Below, piece by piece: positions 1-4,704 of a stretch of DNA of 6,515 nucleotides. A program made the position numbers and the translations under genes. The DNA comes from Treponema sp. UBA4326 (GTDB lineage: Bacteria; Spirochaetota; Spirochaetia; Treponematales; Treponemataceae). The notes under the pieces were generated by a model. The model saw only the letters and a list, made by a program, of their open reading frames with translations, was not told the DNA's origin and did no database searches. Positions within the stretch are counted from its first letter, which is position 1, and each line of letters opens with the position of its first letter. The stretch is taken from NCBI GenBank assembly GCA_002393835.1, contig DGTW01000314.1, positions 1 to 6,515 on the forward strand, given 5' to 3'.

Positions 1-25
1 ACGGTTTATAATGCGGAGACCCTGA

Positions 26-39
26 TTTAAGTGCTTAAA
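26..39. repeat. 14-bp inverted repeat upstream of the ribH promoter
   Basis: The sequence TTTAAG-TG-CTTAAA is a perfect dyad with a 2-base centre. It ends four bases before the ribH -35 box. The 2-base centre is too short for an RNA hairpin loop, so if it is functional it would be a protein-binding operator or an A/T-rich upstream element. No named regulator is recognised, and an A/T-rich palindrome of this size can occur by chance. Confidence 0.3.
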
Positions 40-43
40 AAGA

Positions 44-73
44 TTGAAACAATCATGGGCTATGCAATATAAT
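44..73 (+). promoter_or_regulatory. ribH promoter, sigma70-type
   Basis: TTGAAA (44-49) is followed by an 18-base spacer and a perfect TATAAT (68-73). The predicted transcription start is near base 80, leaving a leader of about 33 nt before the ribH ATG. That is too short to hold an FMN riboswitch. The TTG of the -35 box is also the first possible alternative start codon of the ribH frame, which argues against using that upstream start. Confidence 0.75.
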
Positions 74-112
74 GCAGTAGAATTGTATTCAATATTATGG
101 AGAATGAATTAC

Positions 113-586
113 ATGAACGAAATCAACTTAATCGAAGGAAAACTGGTCGCTCCGGCCGGAATGAAGGTCGCTATTGTAGCAAGCCGCTTTAACGAAATCA
201 TCGTGAACAAATTGCTCGGCGGTGCCGTTGACGGTCTTGTCCGCCACGGTGTCGAAGAAAAGAACATCACGGCTGTCTGGGTTCCGGGTGCATTCGAGAT
301 TCCTGTAATCTGTGACAAGCTGGCCGCAAGCAAAAAATATGACGCTGTGATTGCCGTTGGTGCCGTTATCCGAGGCTCAACAAGCCACTACGACTATGTT
401 TGCGCCGAAGTTTCAAAAGGCGTGGCTCAGGCAGGCTTTAAGAACGGAGTTCCTGTTCTCTTCGGCGTAATCACCACGGAGAATATCGAGCAGGCCATTG
501 AGAGGGCTGGCAGCAAGGCCGGAAACAAAGGCTATGACTGTGCCCTTGGTGCAATCGAAATGGCTAATCTTATGAAGCAGCTGTAA
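113..586 (+). CDS. ribH: 6,7-dimethyl-8-ribityllumazine synthase
   Basis: This 157-residue cytoplasmic enzyme performs the penultimate step of riboflavin synthesis. It condenses 5-amino-6-ribitylamino-uracil with 3,4-dihydroxy-2-butanone 4-phosphate, and family members assemble into pentamers or 60-mer shells. Family signatures seen are FNE at residues 26-28, PGAFEIP at 58-64, the [14 protein letters not shown] block at 83-96 with the catalytic His at 92, FGVITTEN at 117-124, and ERAG..AGNKG at 130-140 with the phosphate-binding Arg at 131. The length matches the family. The ATG at 113 was chosen because GGAGA at 99-103 is a well-spaced ribosome binding site, and because the extra N-terminal residues from a TTG at 44 overlap the promoter and do not resemble the family. 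The other riboflavin genes are not in the window. The 3' end overlaps the convergent tcdA by 17 bases. Confidence 0.96.
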   Translation: MNEINLIEGKLVAPAGMKVAIVASRFNEIIVNKLLGGAVDGLVRHGVEEKNITAVWVPGAFEIPVICDKLAASKKYDAVIAVGAVIRGSTSHYDYVCAEVSKGVAQAGFKNGVPVLFGVITTENIEQAIERAGSKAGNKGYDCALGAIEMANLMKQL

Positions 587-1298
587 GGTCTTTAATCACT
601 TCGCCTGCGATAATCAGCCCGGCTACGGAAGGAACGAAGGCAATGCTCCCTGGGGCAATGCCATTCCCTTTCTGCTCGGCTGATTTTTTTTCTTCATCGC
701 TCAATCTGGACTCAACAGGCTTTTCCTTTGAGTAAAGGACTTTTACGCCTTTAATTCCCCGTTTTTTGCACTCCTGCCTCATAACCCGGGCGAGGGGACA
801 GACGCTTGTCTCGGAAATGTCCGCAAGTTCAAAGCGGGTGGGGTCAAGTTTATTTCCGGCTCCCATGCTGGAGATAATCGGAACTCCCGCTTTTTTTGCC
901 TCTATAATCAGCTGGATTTTTGCAGTAACGGTGTCAACTGCGTCAACCACATAATCATAATTCTTAAAGTCAAAAAGGTTTTTTGTTTCGGGGAGATAAA
1001 AGCACTGGAAAGTTTTCACCTGGCAGTCAGGATTTATGTCTAAAATCCGTTCCTTCATAACATCGACTTTTGCTTTTCCAATCGTCGAGTGAAGTGCTAT
1101 TATCTGCCTGTTAAGGTTGGTGAGCGAGACCGTGTCCTTGTCGATGATGTCGATTTTTCCGACCCCGCTGCGGGCTAATGCTTCTGCTACATAGCCGCCA
1201 ACACCGCCAACGCCAAAAACTGCGACCCTGGATTTATTTAGCTTTTCAAGGGCCGCTGCCCCCAGCAGAATTTCTGTGCGTGAAAACTGATTTTGCAT
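570..1298 (-). CDS. tcdA: tRNA threonylcarbamoyladenosine dehydratase (ThiF/E1-like)
   Basis: TcdA (formerly CsdL/YgdL) uses ATP to cyclise the t6A base at position 37 of ANN-decoding tRNAs to ct6A, in the cytoplasm. The 242-residue protein shows the E1-like Rossmann nucleotide-binding loop GVGGVGG at 29-35, the acidic strand IDIIDKD at 49-55, NLNRQ at 61-65, DAVD at 119-122, SMGAGN at 144-149, the TcdA-type segment PLARVMR at 168-174, and [12 protein letters not shown] at 217-228. It is slightly shorter than the E. coli protein. The MoeB and ThiF paralogues are alternatives, but the PLARVMR segment and the absence of paired zinc-binding CxxC motifs favour TcdA. No ribosome binding site precedes the ATG. 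Instead a promoter places the transcript start at or within a base of the ATG, suggesting a leaderless mRNA. The gene converges on ribH. Confidence 0.93.
   Translation of the reverse strand: MQNQFSRTEILLGAAALEKLNKSRVAVFGVGGVGGYVAEALARSGVGKIDIIDKDTVSLTNLNRQIIALHSTIGKAKVDVMKERILDINPDCQVKTFQCFYLPETKNLFDFKNYDYVVDAVDTVTAKIQLIIEAKKAGVPIISSMGAGNKLDPTRFELADISETSVCPLARVMRQECKKRGIKGVKVLYSKEKPVESRLSDEEKKSAEQKGNGIAPGSIAFVPSVAGLIIAGEVIKDLTAAS
612..691 (+). terminator. Probable ribH terminator, long rod hairpin inside antisense tcdA
   Basis: AATCAGCC (612-619) pairs perfectly with GGCTGATT (678-685), followed by a T run to 691. The intervening bases also pair in order: GGC 621-623 with GCT 674-676 (one wobble), GGAAGGAA 627-634 with TTCCCTTTC 664-672 (one bulge), and GGCA.TGC 639-646 with GCA.TGCC 655-662. 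The whole element can therefore form one nearly continuous rod capped by a small loop. It lies about 25 bases past the ribH stop, on the ribH strand, within the tcdA coding region. On the opposite strand there is no U tract, so it should act in the + direction only. Pairing was done by eye. Confidence 0.6.
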
Positions 1299-1303
1299 GA
1301 GGT

Positions 1304-1332
1304 ATTTTAAAAAATTTTGGATTTTTTTTCAA
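1304..1332 (-). promoter_or_regulatory. tcdA promoter, predicted leaderless start
   Basis: Read on the minus strand, TTGAAA (1332-1327) is followed by a 17-base spacer and TAAAAT (1309-1304). The tcdA ATG begins at 1298, so only five bases separate the -10 box from the start codon. The usual start distance puts transcription at about 1297-1298, on the A of the ATG. No Shine-Dalgarno sequence is present. The surrounding DNA is rich in A and T, which makes chance matches easier. Confidence 0.55.
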
Positions 1333-1350
1333 TTTTTTTGCAAATTTTGC

Positions 1351-1378
1351 TTGCATTATGGGGAATGTGTGTTATTAT
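1351..1378 (+). promoter_or_regulatory. Promoter of the structured RNA, extended -10
   Basis: TTGCAT (1351-1356) is followed by a 16-base spacer and TATTAT (1373-1378). A TG at 1370-1371 forms an extended -10 element. The predicted start is about G1385. This promoter diverges from the tcdA promoter, with the two -35 boxes only 18 bases apart. Confidence 0.6.
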
Positions 1379-1436
1379 TAAATTGTAGTGAGGAGCGAGA
1401 TGAGGACGCACACCCGCTTCACGATAAGGAGGCGTT

Positions 1437-1469
1437 ATGCAATTTCCGACAAAGAGGTCTGACTCCTAG
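1437..1469 (+). CDS. Possible 10-residue micro-ORF inside the structured RNA
   Basis: ATG at 1437 follows a strong AAGGAGG (1426-1432) by four bases and encodes MQFPTKRSDS before TAG at 1467-1469. The stop codon forms the loop of the GACTCC/GGAGTC hairpin. In the predicted fold both the ribosome binding site and the ATG are paired with 1485-1494, so translation would need the helix to open. The peptide has no run of Met or other diagnostic residues that would suggest classical attenuation. The spacing is slightly short, and the AAGGAGG could instead be a structural or protein-binding element. Confidence 0.25.
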   Translation: MQFPTKRSDS

Positions 1470-1557
1470 GGAGTCTTGTTCTAAATAACACTCCACCTGC
1501 GGTCAAGCAGGATACCATTAATTGCCCTTCATTGAGTATGAAGACCCGGCAAACTAT

Positions 1558-1589
1558 AAACCGCCAGAAGTTGGCGGTTTTCTTTTTTT
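1558..1589 (+). terminator. Intrinsic terminator of the structured RNA
   Basis: AAACCGCCA (1558-1566) and TGGCGGTTT (1572-1580) form a perfect 9-bp stem with a GAAGT loop, followed immediately by TCTTTTTTT. It lies 17 bases before metN, so it either ends an independent RNA or gates read-through into metN. Its 3' arm also carries the -35 box of the metN promoter. Confidence 0.9.
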
Positions 1590-1599
1590 ATGCTAGAAT
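1571..1599 (+). promoter_or_regulatory. metN promoter overlapping the upstream terminator, leaderless
   Basis: TTGGCG (1571-1576), a 17-base spacer and TAGAAT (1594-1599), with TG at 1591-1592 as an extended -10. The predicted start, seven bases past the -10 box, is base 1606, which is the A of the metN ATG. No Shine-Dalgarno sequence lies between the T tract and the ATG, which fits a leaderless message. Confidence 0.6.
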
Positions 1600-1605
1600 G
1601 TCTTC

Positions 1606-2652
1606 ATGCGTATAAAGCTTGAAGATTTGCATAAAACATATACTTCTGTCAGCAAGAGCGGAAAATCTTCCGTTCAGGCAGTGGCAGGAATTTCCCTTGA
1701 TATTCCAGAAAACACGATTTTCGGCATTATCGGTAAGAGCGGGGCAGGTAAGTCTTCCCTTGTCCGCCTGGTAAGCCTTCTGGAGCGGCCGGATAGCGGT
1801 GCCGTTTATTATGACGAAAAGAGGGTTGATAATCTTTCTAAAAAAGAACTCATTCAGCAACGGCGTAAAACAGGCATGATTTTCCAGAATTTTAATCTTT
1901 TTTCTTCAAGAACAGCTGGGAAAAATGTTGCCTATCCAATGGAAATCGCAGGCTGGCCAAAAGCAAAAATCCTTCCGCGCGTAAAGGAAATGCTGGGGCT
2001 TGTCGGCCTGGAAGACAAAATCAATGTTCCAATCAGCACATTAAGCGGCGGACAAAAGCAGAGGGTGGCCATTGCCCGAGCCCTTGCCACGGAACCGAGC
2101 ATTCTTTTTTGTGACGAAGCAACCAGTGCCCTTGACCCCAATACCACACGGCAAATCTTGAGTCTCATCAAGGAAATTCAAAAAAAGATGAATCTCACCG
2201 TCGTTATGATTACCCATCAAATGGAAGTCGTGCGGGATGCCTGTGACAATGTAGTCGTGGTTGAAAACGGACAGGTAGTTGAGTCAGGTTGCGTAAAAGA
2301 AATTTTCACGAATCCCAAGACTCAGACAACAAGGGACTTCATCAAGAACATTGCTTCCCAGTCAAATGCAGAAAATCGCAGCGGCGACATAGTAAAATGG
2401 AGCGAAAAAAAAGGCGGTTATCTCCTGCATTTTGTTGGTCAGACAACAGGAGAGCCGATTTTGAGCCGAATTACCAGAGATTGTGGAGTCAGCTTCAATA
2501 TTCTCGCCGCAGGAATAAGCCATTTGCCAGATGAAGATGTCGGCTACATGGAGTGTGACATAATTGGAGAAGACGCCGCTATAGAAAAGGCCGTTGAAAG
2601 TTTGGTTCAAAACAATGTCAGGGTACAGCGAACAAAAATTACATCCATGTAA
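1606..2652 (+). CDS. metN: Methionine-type ABC importer, ATP-binding subunit with NIL domain
   Basis: MetN is the cytoplasmic ATPase that powers uptake of methionine, or related compounds, through MetI. The 348-residue protein has the ABC domain at about 1-245: Walker A GKSGAGKS at 43-50, Q-loop Gln94, signature LSGGQ at 146-150, Walker B ILFCDE at 166-171, SALD at 174-177 and the switch His204. A C-terminal NIL (ACT-like) domain follows at about 262-348. In E. coli MetN the equivalent domain binds methionine and inhibits transport, so the same control is inferred here. The start at 1606 gives the normal family N-terminus. There is no ribosome binding site, and the promoter places the transcript start at the ATG. 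The metI partner lies 99 bases downstream. Substrate specificity is inferred from the family, and no SAM riboswitch or MetJ box is seen. Confidence 0.94.
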   Translation: MRIKLEDLHKTYTSVSKSGKSSVQAVAGISLDIPENTIFGIIGKSGAGKSSLVRLVSLLERPDSGAVYYDEKRVDNLSKKELIQQRRKTGMIFQNFNLFSSRTAGKNVAYPMEIAGWPKAKILPRVKEMLGLVGLEDKINVPISTLSGGQKQRVAIARALATEPSILFCDEATSALDPNTTRQILSLIKEIQKKMNLTVVMITHQMEVVRDACDNVVVVENGQVVESGCVKEIFTNPKTQTTRDFIKNIASQSNAENRSGDIVKWSEKKGGYLLHFVGQTTGEPILSRITRDCGVSFNILAAGISHLPDEDVGYMECDIIGEDAAIEKAVESLVQNNVRVQRTKITSM

Positions 2653-2666
2653 TTTTTGATTCGTGC

Positions 2667-2691
2667 GAGAATTTCCTTTCAGAAAATTCTC
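2667..2691 (+). other. A/T-rich hairpin between metN and metI
   Basis: GAGAATTT (2667-2674) pairs perfectly with AAATTCTC (2684-2691) across a 9-base loop, followed by TCTTTGCTTT. It resembles a weak terminator or a processing/stability element that could lower metI expression relative to metN. The stem is A/T-rich and the T run is interrupted. Confidence 0.4.
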
Positions 2692-2703
2692 TCTTTGCTT
2701 TAT

Positions 2704-2721
2704 CACCACATCCGTGTGGTG
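2704..2721 (+). other. Perfect hairpin with TCCG loop upstream of metI
   Basis: CACCACA (2704-2710), loop TCCG, TGTGGTG (2715-2721): a perfect 7-bp stem on a 4-base loop, ending 19 bases before the metI ribosome binding site. No T tract follows, so it is not a terminator. It may mark an RNA cleavage site, protect the metI 5' end, or be a DNA operator dyad. Confidence 0.45.
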
Positions 2722-2751
2722 CATTTGTATGATATTCTATGGAGCTATTGT

Positions 2752-3405
2752 ATGGAACAAATTTTAGAACTGGTTGGAACTTCGACACTTGAGACCCTTC
2801 TCATGGTCTTTTTTTCTACGATTTTCGCAATTCTTATTGGCTTTCCGCTGGGTGTTCTTTTGAATGTCACGAACAAATACGGAATTACGCCAAAACCCGG
2901 CTTCAATTTGGTTTTGAGCCGCATTATCGATGTCTTGCGCTCTTTTCCTTTCGTAATTCTGATGATTGTGCTTTTGCCGCTTACCCGCCTTATTTTGGGA
3001 ACGGCAATCGGCACGGCAGCTACGATTATCCCGCTTTCGATTGCGGCGGCTCCCTTTGTTGCCAGAATTACGGAAACGGCCTTAAACGAAGTGGATCCTG
3101 GAGTAGTGCAGGCAGCCCGGGCCATGGGCTCAACCAACTGGCAGATAATCTACAAGGTTCTCATTCCCGAGGCCATGCCTTCGGTGGTTTCTGGAATTAC
3201 GCTTACCGTCATCAATTTGGTCAGCTATTCGGCAATGGCAGGCACTTTGGGCGGCGGCGGACTTGGCGACCTGGCAATCCGCTACGGCTACCAGCGCTTC
3301 CGCACCGATGTAATGATTGCTTCCGTAATCGTGATTATCGTTATGGTTGCCTTGATACAGTTTGCCGGAACAAAGCTCACCAACCGAATGTTGGCAAAAA
3401 GGTAA
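2752..3405 (+). CDS. metI: Methionine-type ABC importer, permease subunit
   Basis: MetI is the inner-membrane channel subunit that pairs with two MetN ATPases. The 217-residue protein has the same length as E. coli MetI and is strongly hydrophobic, with about five membrane spans (roughly residues 15-37, 58-82, 85-105, 145-165 and 186-206). The EAA-type coupling loop is at 120-143, with the core AARAMGS at 121-127 and IPEAMP at 138-143, and the family segment GTLGGGGLGD at 164-173. The ATG at 2752 was chosen because GGAG at 2741-2744 is ideally placed. An in-frame TTG at 2656 would add 32 residues that run through two intergenic hairpins and match nothing in the family. No metQ lipoprotein gene follows; the next gene converges after 16 bases. 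Confidence 0.95.
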   Translation: MEQILELVGTSTLETLLMVFFSTIFAILIGFPLGVLLNVTNKYGITPKPGFNLVLSRIIDVLRSFPFVILMIVLLPLTRLILGTAIGTAATIIPLSIAAAPFVARITETALNEVDPGVVQAARAMGSTNWQIIYKVLIPEAMPSVVSGITLTVINLVSYSAMAGTLGGGGLGDLAIRYGYQRFRTDVMIASVIVIIVMVALIQFAGTKLTNRMLAKR

Positions 3406-3418
3406 AGGCCGGGTCTTT
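3396..3418 (-). terminator. Weak terminator candidate for the kinase operon
   Basis: On the minus strand AAAGAC (3418-3413) pairs with GCCTTT (3409-3404) over a 3-base loop, with one G-U pair, followed by ACC and a five-T run at 3400-3396. The stem overlaps the metI stop codon region. The pairing is short and the T run is offset, so this is a modest candidate only. Confidence 0.3.
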
Positions 3419-3421
3419 CTG

Positions 3422-3916
3422 TTAAGATTTCTCTTCTTCCATCATTTTTTCGACCTCTCTCCTGTAGAGAGGTTTATTTGCATCGTAGGCATTTTTGTTG
3501 GCTTCGATTTCCTCGTAAGTCCAGAGCTTGCCATTCTTGTTGTTCATGCCGGGACAGTCTCTGGCACATTCTTCCCACATTTCCTTGTCCTTGACCATCC
3601 ATGACCAGAAGGGGTAGGTTGAGCACTGGACAGGACGGGCCTCGTAGCAGGAGCAGCCGTTTTCCCAGAGAATGCAGTCGTAGTTCTTTTTTTCGAGAAG
3701 GGCAAGAACCTGCTCGCCCTCATAGTAGTCGGCCCAGCGGCAGTATTTTTGCACGAAAGCCGTGACGCTCATGTTCAGGTGTGTGCGGAGGGCTGTCAAA
3801 TCCCGTAAAGAAAGGTAGACGAAACCCGGTGAGTGGCCGCAGCAGAATGAGCAGCGCTGACAGCCAAAATAAAGGCCGTCTTTGTAGAATTTGTTATCTC
3901 GTGAGTTTTCTTTCAT
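3422..3916 (-). CDS. YkgJ-family cysteine-cluster protein (CxxCxxCC)
   Basis: This 164-residue cytoplasmic protein belongs to the CxxCxxCC family, thought to bind zinc or an iron-sulfur cluster; its biochemical role is not established. Seen in the sequence are FGCQRCSFCC at 17-26 with Cys19, 22, 25 and 26, further cysteines at 59, 81, 88, 90, 98, 117 and 121, and the family blocks ENGCSCYEARPVQCSTYPFW at 85-104 and CPGMN at 121-125. The C-terminus is charged and helical. It is the last gene of the kinase operon: the upstream stop codon is one base before this ATG and no good ribosome binding site is visible, which suggests translational coupling. It converges on metI with a 16-base gap and carries the likely metNI terminator on its antisense strand. 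A link to signalling is suggested only by position. Confidence 0.85.
   Translation of the reverse strand: MKENSRDNKFYKDGLYFGCQRCSFCCGHSPGFVYLSLRDLTALRTHLNMSVTAFVQKYCRWADYYEGEQVLALLEKKNYDCILWENGCSCYEARPVQCSTYPFWSWMVKDKEMWEECARDCPGMNNKNGKLWTYEEIEANKNAYDANKPLYRREVEKMMEEEKS
3453..3479 (+). terminator. Probable metNI terminator inside antisense ykgJ-type gene
   Basis: ACCTCTCT (3453-3460) pairs perfectly with AGAGAGGT (3466-3473) over a CCTGT loop, and TTATTT follows. It is 48 bases beyond the metI stop on the metI strand, within the last codons of the convergent cysteine-cluster gene. The opposite strand has no T run after the hairpin, supporting a role for the + strand transcript. Confidence 0.55.
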
Positions 3917-3917
3917 T

Positions 3918-4703
3918 TTATTGAAGATTCTCTATATCAATTATGTATTTTTTGAAAAAATCTTTTATTACGGTGATAATTTCCTGGGGCGGCCGGCTTT
4001 TGAGTATGTAGCCGTTGGCCTTGTGTTCCATTGCCTTTAGTACAGATTCCCTGTCGTCTTTGGCAGTAAGAAAAATTACCGGCATTGTCTCAAACTGCTT
4101 TTGCAGCCTGAGTCTTTTTAGGACTTCAGGACCGTCCATGCCAGGCATTTCATAATCCAAAAGAATCAAATCTATCGGATGCTTTATTACAAAGTCCAGG
4201 GCCATGAATCCCGAATTTACCATGTAAACTTCGTAGTCATTGGCCAGCCAGTTTTTTATGTTCCTCAGGAGCATTGGATCGTCATCTACAACAAGAATTC
4301 GTTTTTTTGTCCGCTCATTCCATACGATGGCTTGCAGCAGGAGGTTTATGTTAACCGGCCAGCCTGAAAATGAGAAAGCCGGTGTTGCCTTAAAAATTTC
4401 TTCTTCTTCGATTGAAAGGACATTTTGGTTTCCCAAAAAGTAAATGTGTGCCCCATTTTTAAGTGCTTTGTTTTTTAAGACCCGGTAGACATTCACATCA
4501 AGTTCTTCAGAAAGACAAACAACAATGTGGATGGCTAAATTTGGCAAAAAATTGACCTCTGTGAAGTCCGTGCCGATGCATTTTACATCAATTTCGTTGC
4601 CTTTCAGCTCCCGGATGAGATTCTGAACAATCATTTTTTTATGCTCAGCGACTACATAAATTTCGGTTTTTTCTTTTTTTTCTTTTTCTGATTTTATAAT
4701 CAT
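3918..4703 (-). CDS. Output-less response regulator: pseudo-receiver plus receiver
   Basis: A 261-residue cytoplasmic two-component protein. Residues about 132-252 form an intact receiver: RILVVDDDP with acidic Asp140-142, phosphoacceptor Asp183 in LLDYEMPGMDG, Thr213 in FLTAKDD and Lys235 in YILKS. The loop after the lysine reads KSRP rather than the common KP. Residues about 13-130 have the alternating strand-helix pattern of a receiver (IYVVAEH, AIHIVVCLSEE, AHIYFLGN, FSFSGWPVNINLLLQAI) but lack the acidic pair, the acceptor Asp and the conserved Lys, so this is read as a pseudo-receiver. No DNA-binding, GGDEF, HD-GYP or other output domain follows. The ATG is preceded by GGAGGG at 4714-4709, inside the end of the kinase gene, and lies one base after its stop codon. 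It is the likely phosphorylation partner of that kinase. Confidence 0.9.
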   Translation of the reverse strand: MIIKSEKEKKEKTEIYVVAEHKKMIVQNLIRELKGNEIDVKCIGTDFTEVNFLPNLAIHIVVCLSEELDVNVYRVLKNKALKNGAHIYFLGNQNVLSIEEEEIFKATPAFSFSGWPVNINLLLQAIVWNERTKKRILVVDDDPMLLRNIKNWLANDYEVYMVNSGFMALDFVIKHPIDLILLDYEMPGMDGPEVLKRLRLQKQFETMPVIFLTAKDDRESVLKAMEHKANGYILKSRPPQEIITVIKDFFKKYIIDIENLQ

Positions 4704-4704
4704 A

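Larger units (their letters stand above)
1385..1589 (+). ncRNA. Unassigned highly structured RNA, about 200 nt
   Basis: This unit has its own promoter upstream and an intrinsic terminator at its end. Four further helices are visible by eye. H1 pairs GTGA.AGCG (1388-1397) with CGCTTCAC (1415-1422), with a GG bulge. H2 pairs GGAG..GTTAT (1428-1438) with ATAAC.CTCC (1485-1494), enclosing GACAA/TTGTT (1448-1452/1476-1480) and the perfect hairpin GACTCC-TAG-GGAGTC (1461-1475). H3 is CCTGC/GCAGG (1496-1511). H4 pairs TTGCC (1522-1526) with GGCAA (1548-1552) around CTTCAT/ATGAAG (1527-1543), with an ACCC bulge. The terminator is the fifth. GGA motifs recur, including one in the H1 loop. The diagnostic cores of tmRNA, RNase P RNA, SRP RNA, and FMN, TPP and SAM-I riboswitches are not seen. 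A 6S-like RNA fits the length but not the fold. Its function is unknown. It could be a trans-acting RNA or a regulated leader of metN. Confidence 0.6.

Noticed and set aside
1..30. Open stretch reading TVYNAETLI then TAA, possibly the end of an upstream gene
   Set aside because: Nine codons at the window edge are too few to distinguish coding from chance.
44..112. N-terminal extension of ribH from a TTG at 44
   Set aside because: The TTG is the -35 hexamer of a strong promoter, the extra residues do not fit the family, and a good ribosome binding site serves the ATG at 113.
74..112. FMN riboswitch ahead of ribH
   Set aside because: The predicted leader is only about 33 nt and carries none of the conserved RFN blocks.
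1297..1488. 63-codon open frame MRYFKKFW... on the plus strand
   Set aside because: It spans the promoters and the structured RNA, has no ribosome binding site, and has an A/T-driven Phe-rich composition.
1538..1555. Resemblance of ATGAAGACCCGGCAAAC to the SAM-I riboswitch core
   Set aside because: The partner 5' core and the rest of the SAM-I architecture are missing; a terminator follows at once, and the bases are explained by a local helix (1522-1552).
1385..1589. 6S RNA, tmRNA, RNase P RNA or SRP RNA
   Set aside because: The length suits 6S, but there is no long closing stem around a central bubble (only a weak TTGTAG/CTATAA match). The signature cores of the other three were not found.
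2321..2450. Repeated TCAGACAACA near 2323 and 2439 in metN
   Set aside because: A ten-base match in coding sequence with no symmetry or further copies is most likely coincidence.
2656..2751. N-terminal extension of metI from a TTG at 2656
   Set aside because: It would read through two perfect hairpins, has no ribosome binding site, and exceeds the normal MetI length; GGAG at 2741 supports the ATG at 2752.
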